Shown here piece after piece: positions 62,792-64,000 of a stretch of 64,000 bases of DNA. The stretch is from Solirubrobacter taibaiensis (lineage in GTDB: Bacteria > Actinomycetota > Thermoleophilia > Solirubrobacterales > Solirubrobacteraceae): NCBI GenBank assembly GCA_027587225.1, contig JAPDDQ010000020.1, positions 1 to 64,000 of the forward strand, given 5' to 3'. The position numbers and the translations under genes are program-made. A model generated the notes under the pieces. That model was not told where the DNA came from. It searched no databases and worked only from the letters and a program-made list of their open reading frames with translations. Positions within the stretch are counted from its first letter, which is position 1. Every line of letters starts with the position of its first letter.

Positions 62792-63826
62792 CTAGAACAG
62801 CCCGGCCGGCTCCCGCGGAGGTTCCAGACCGAGGTGGTGGAACGCGTGCGGCGTCGCGCAGCGCCCCCGCGGGGTGCGCATGATGAAGCCGCGCTGGAGC
62901 AGGTACGGCTCGTAGACGTCCTCGATCGTGTCCTGCTCCTCGTGCACGGCGACGGCGAGCGTGGACAGACCCACAGGTCCGCCTGCGAACCGCTCGCAGA
63001 TCATCGTGAGGATTTCGCGGTCCAGCCGGTCCAAGCCCTCGTGGTCCACGCCCATGGCGTCCAGCGCCGCGTACGCGGCCGCGGCGTCGACCGTGCCGTC
63101 GCCGTGGACCTGCGCGAAGTCACGCACGCGCTTGAGCAGCCGGTTGGCCACGCGCGGCGTGCCGCGGGAACGTTCGGCGATCGCCCGCGCGCCGTCCATG
63201 TGCACGGAGACGCCGAGCACGTGCGCGCTGCGGGCGACGATCGCGGCGAGGTCGTCGGCGTTGTAGAGGTCCAGCCGGTGCTGGATGCCGAAGCGGTCGC
63301 GCAGCGGCGTCGAGAGCAGGCCGGCGCGTGTGGTGGCGCCGATCAGCGTGAACGGCGGGATCGGCAGCGTGACGACCTTCGCCCCCGCCCCCACGCCGAA
63401 CGTGATCGGCAGCTCGCCGTCCTCCATCGCCGGATAGAACGTCTCCTCCACGGCCCGCGGGAGGCGGTGGATCTCGTCCACGAAGAACACGGACCGCGGT
63501 TCCAGGTCGGTCAGGAAGGCGGCGATGTCCCCCTTGCGCTCCAGCGCCGGGCCCGCCGTCTGCACGAAGCGGACGTCGAGCTCCTCGGCGATGATTCGCG
63601 CCAGCGACGTCTTGCCCAGCCCGGGTGGGCCGGCGAGCAGGACGTGGTCCATGGCCTCGCCGCGGGCGGCCGCGGCCTTGATCGAGACGTTGAGCTGGGC
63701 CTTGAGCTCGGGCTGGCCGACGAACTCGTCCAGCCGCCGCGGGCGCAGGGACTGCTCGGCCTCGTCGTCATCGCGGACGTGCGGCGTCTGGATGCGCTCG
63801 ACGTCGGCGCCGGGCGTGCGGATCAT
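62792..63826 (-). CDS. ruvB: Holliday junction branch migration ATPase
   Basis: RuvB is the motor that drives Holliday junction branch migration with RuvA. Walker A is GPPGLGKTSLARII (near residue 65), Walker B FVDEIHRLPR, sensor GATTRAGLLSTPLRDRFG, and the C-terminal winged helix includes LQRGFIMRTPRGR. At 344 residues the length is normal. Its ATG overlaps the ruvA stop (ATGA). Confidence 0.97.
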   Translation of the reverse strand: MIRTPGADVERIQTPHVRDDDEAEQSLRPRRLDEFVGQPELKAQLNVSIKAAAARGEAMDHVLLAGPPGLGKTSLARIIAEELDVRFVQTAGPALERKGDIAAFLTDLEPRSVFFVDEIHRLPRAVEETFYPAMEDGELPITFGVGAGAKVVTLPIPPFTLIGATTRAGLLSTPLRDRFGIQHRLDLYNADDLAAIVARSAHVLGVSVHMDGARAIAERSRGTPRVANRLLKRVRDFAQVHGDGTVDAAAAYAALDAMGVDHEGLDRLDREILTMICERFAGGPVGLSTLAVAVHEEQDTIEDVYEPYLLQRGFIMRTPRGRCATPHAFHHLGLEPPREPAGLF

Positions 63827-64000
63827 CGGCGCGACACCTTCAGGGCGTGGGTGATCAGGGCCTCGGGCGTGTCGCCCGCGGCGCCTTCGAGCAGCTTGTC
63901 GATCTCGTGCGGTGCGAAGCCGAGGCCCACGAGCCCGTCGCGGGCCTGCGAGTGAGGATCGTTCGCGAGCTTCGTCACCGTGATCGGGTCGTGCTGCACG
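63823..64000 (-). CDS. ruvA: RuvA, C-terminal part (cut by the window edge)
   Basis: The last ~59 codons of RuvA are visible: the domain III segment ARDGLVGLGFAPHEIDKLLE then THALKVSRR. This domain binds RuvB and regulates branch migration. The rest lies past the right end of the window. Confidence 0.9.
   Translation of the reverse strand, partial: VQHDPITVTKLANDPHSQARDGLVGLGFAPHEIDKLLEGAAGDTPEALITHALKVSRR

Overview
The window is very GC-rich DNA from a high-GC actinobacterium, with almost pure G/C third codon positions. Several features point that way: an actinobacterial integration host factor (mIHF), the order pyrR-pyrB-pyrC-carA-carB-mihF-gmk-rpoZ-coaBC, leaderless-looking promoters, and many large secreted proteins with Ig-like C-terminal modules. 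The mix resembles Thermoleophilia (Solirubrobacterales), but that placement is an inference from gene content. I see no insertion sequence, prophage, CRISPR array or replication origin. It looks like an ordinary chromosome with one tRNA.

Layout. 1-6.1 kb: MoxR ATPase, coaBC, rpoZ, gmk and mihF on the minus strand, with two secreted beta-propeller genes inserted head-on between gmk and rpoZ. 6.1-13.2 kb: pyrimidine operon (pyrR, pyrB, pyrC, carA, carB) with a PyrR-binding RNA element over the pyrR ribosome binding site. 13.2-16.9 kb: ABC exporter, TetR regulator, small protein, RNase Z and a broken EamA transporter. 16.9-17.2 kb: a gene-free stretch full of dyads. 17.2-22.8 kb: transglutaminase, alpha-E protein, permuted ATP-grasp, MFS exporter, ArsR-type regulator and phosphoesterase. 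22.86 kb: tRNA-Arg(CCG). 22.9-30.4 kb: an HD-GYP/MerR-HTH fusion, a zinc-ribbon membrane protein, a von Willebrand A operon with an M55 peptidase, and a secreted calcium-repeat protein. 30.2-33.7 kb: two related tiny proteins, a solo B12-binding protein, an M1 peptidase and a zinc-ribbon protein. 33.7-38.3 kb: metF, a sulfur-carrier protein and thrC behind a SAM-I riboswitch, then corA and a lipid kinase. 38.3-52.2 kb: two divergent operons for extracytoplasmic proteins. The leftward one encodes a 1744-residue ThuA/sugar-dehydrogenase protein, an MMPL-beta-helix fusion and a repeat protein. The rightward one encodes a cupredoxin, a multicopper oxidase and a second cupredoxin. 52.2-58.5 kb: universal stress protein, small proteins, a stringent-response RelA/SpoT and recJ. 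58.5-64 kb: a mini-methyltransferase, a small membrane protein, a secDF fusion, a zinc-ribbon/PAS protein, ruvB and the end of ruvA.

How the genes work together. Nucleotide supply (pyr operon, gmk), transcription (rpoZ), nucleoid structure (mihF), cofactor supply (coaBC), protein export (secDF), DNA repair (recJ, ruvAB) and the stringent response (relA) form the housekeeping backbone. The accessory parts are mainly envelope and extracellular functions.

The observations most worth following are: an apparent AUC start codon for relA with a strong Shine-Dalgarno sequence; a pair of unrecognised ~50-residue proteins sharing an MSxDxxRxF/HSG motif; a SAM-riboswitch-controlled thrC/sulfur-carrier/metF operon that might make homocysteine by a thiocarboxylate route; an MMPL transporter fused to a secreted beta-helix; a DUF1080-type domain nested inside an Ig-like repeat; and tandem hairpins with a compensatory base change.
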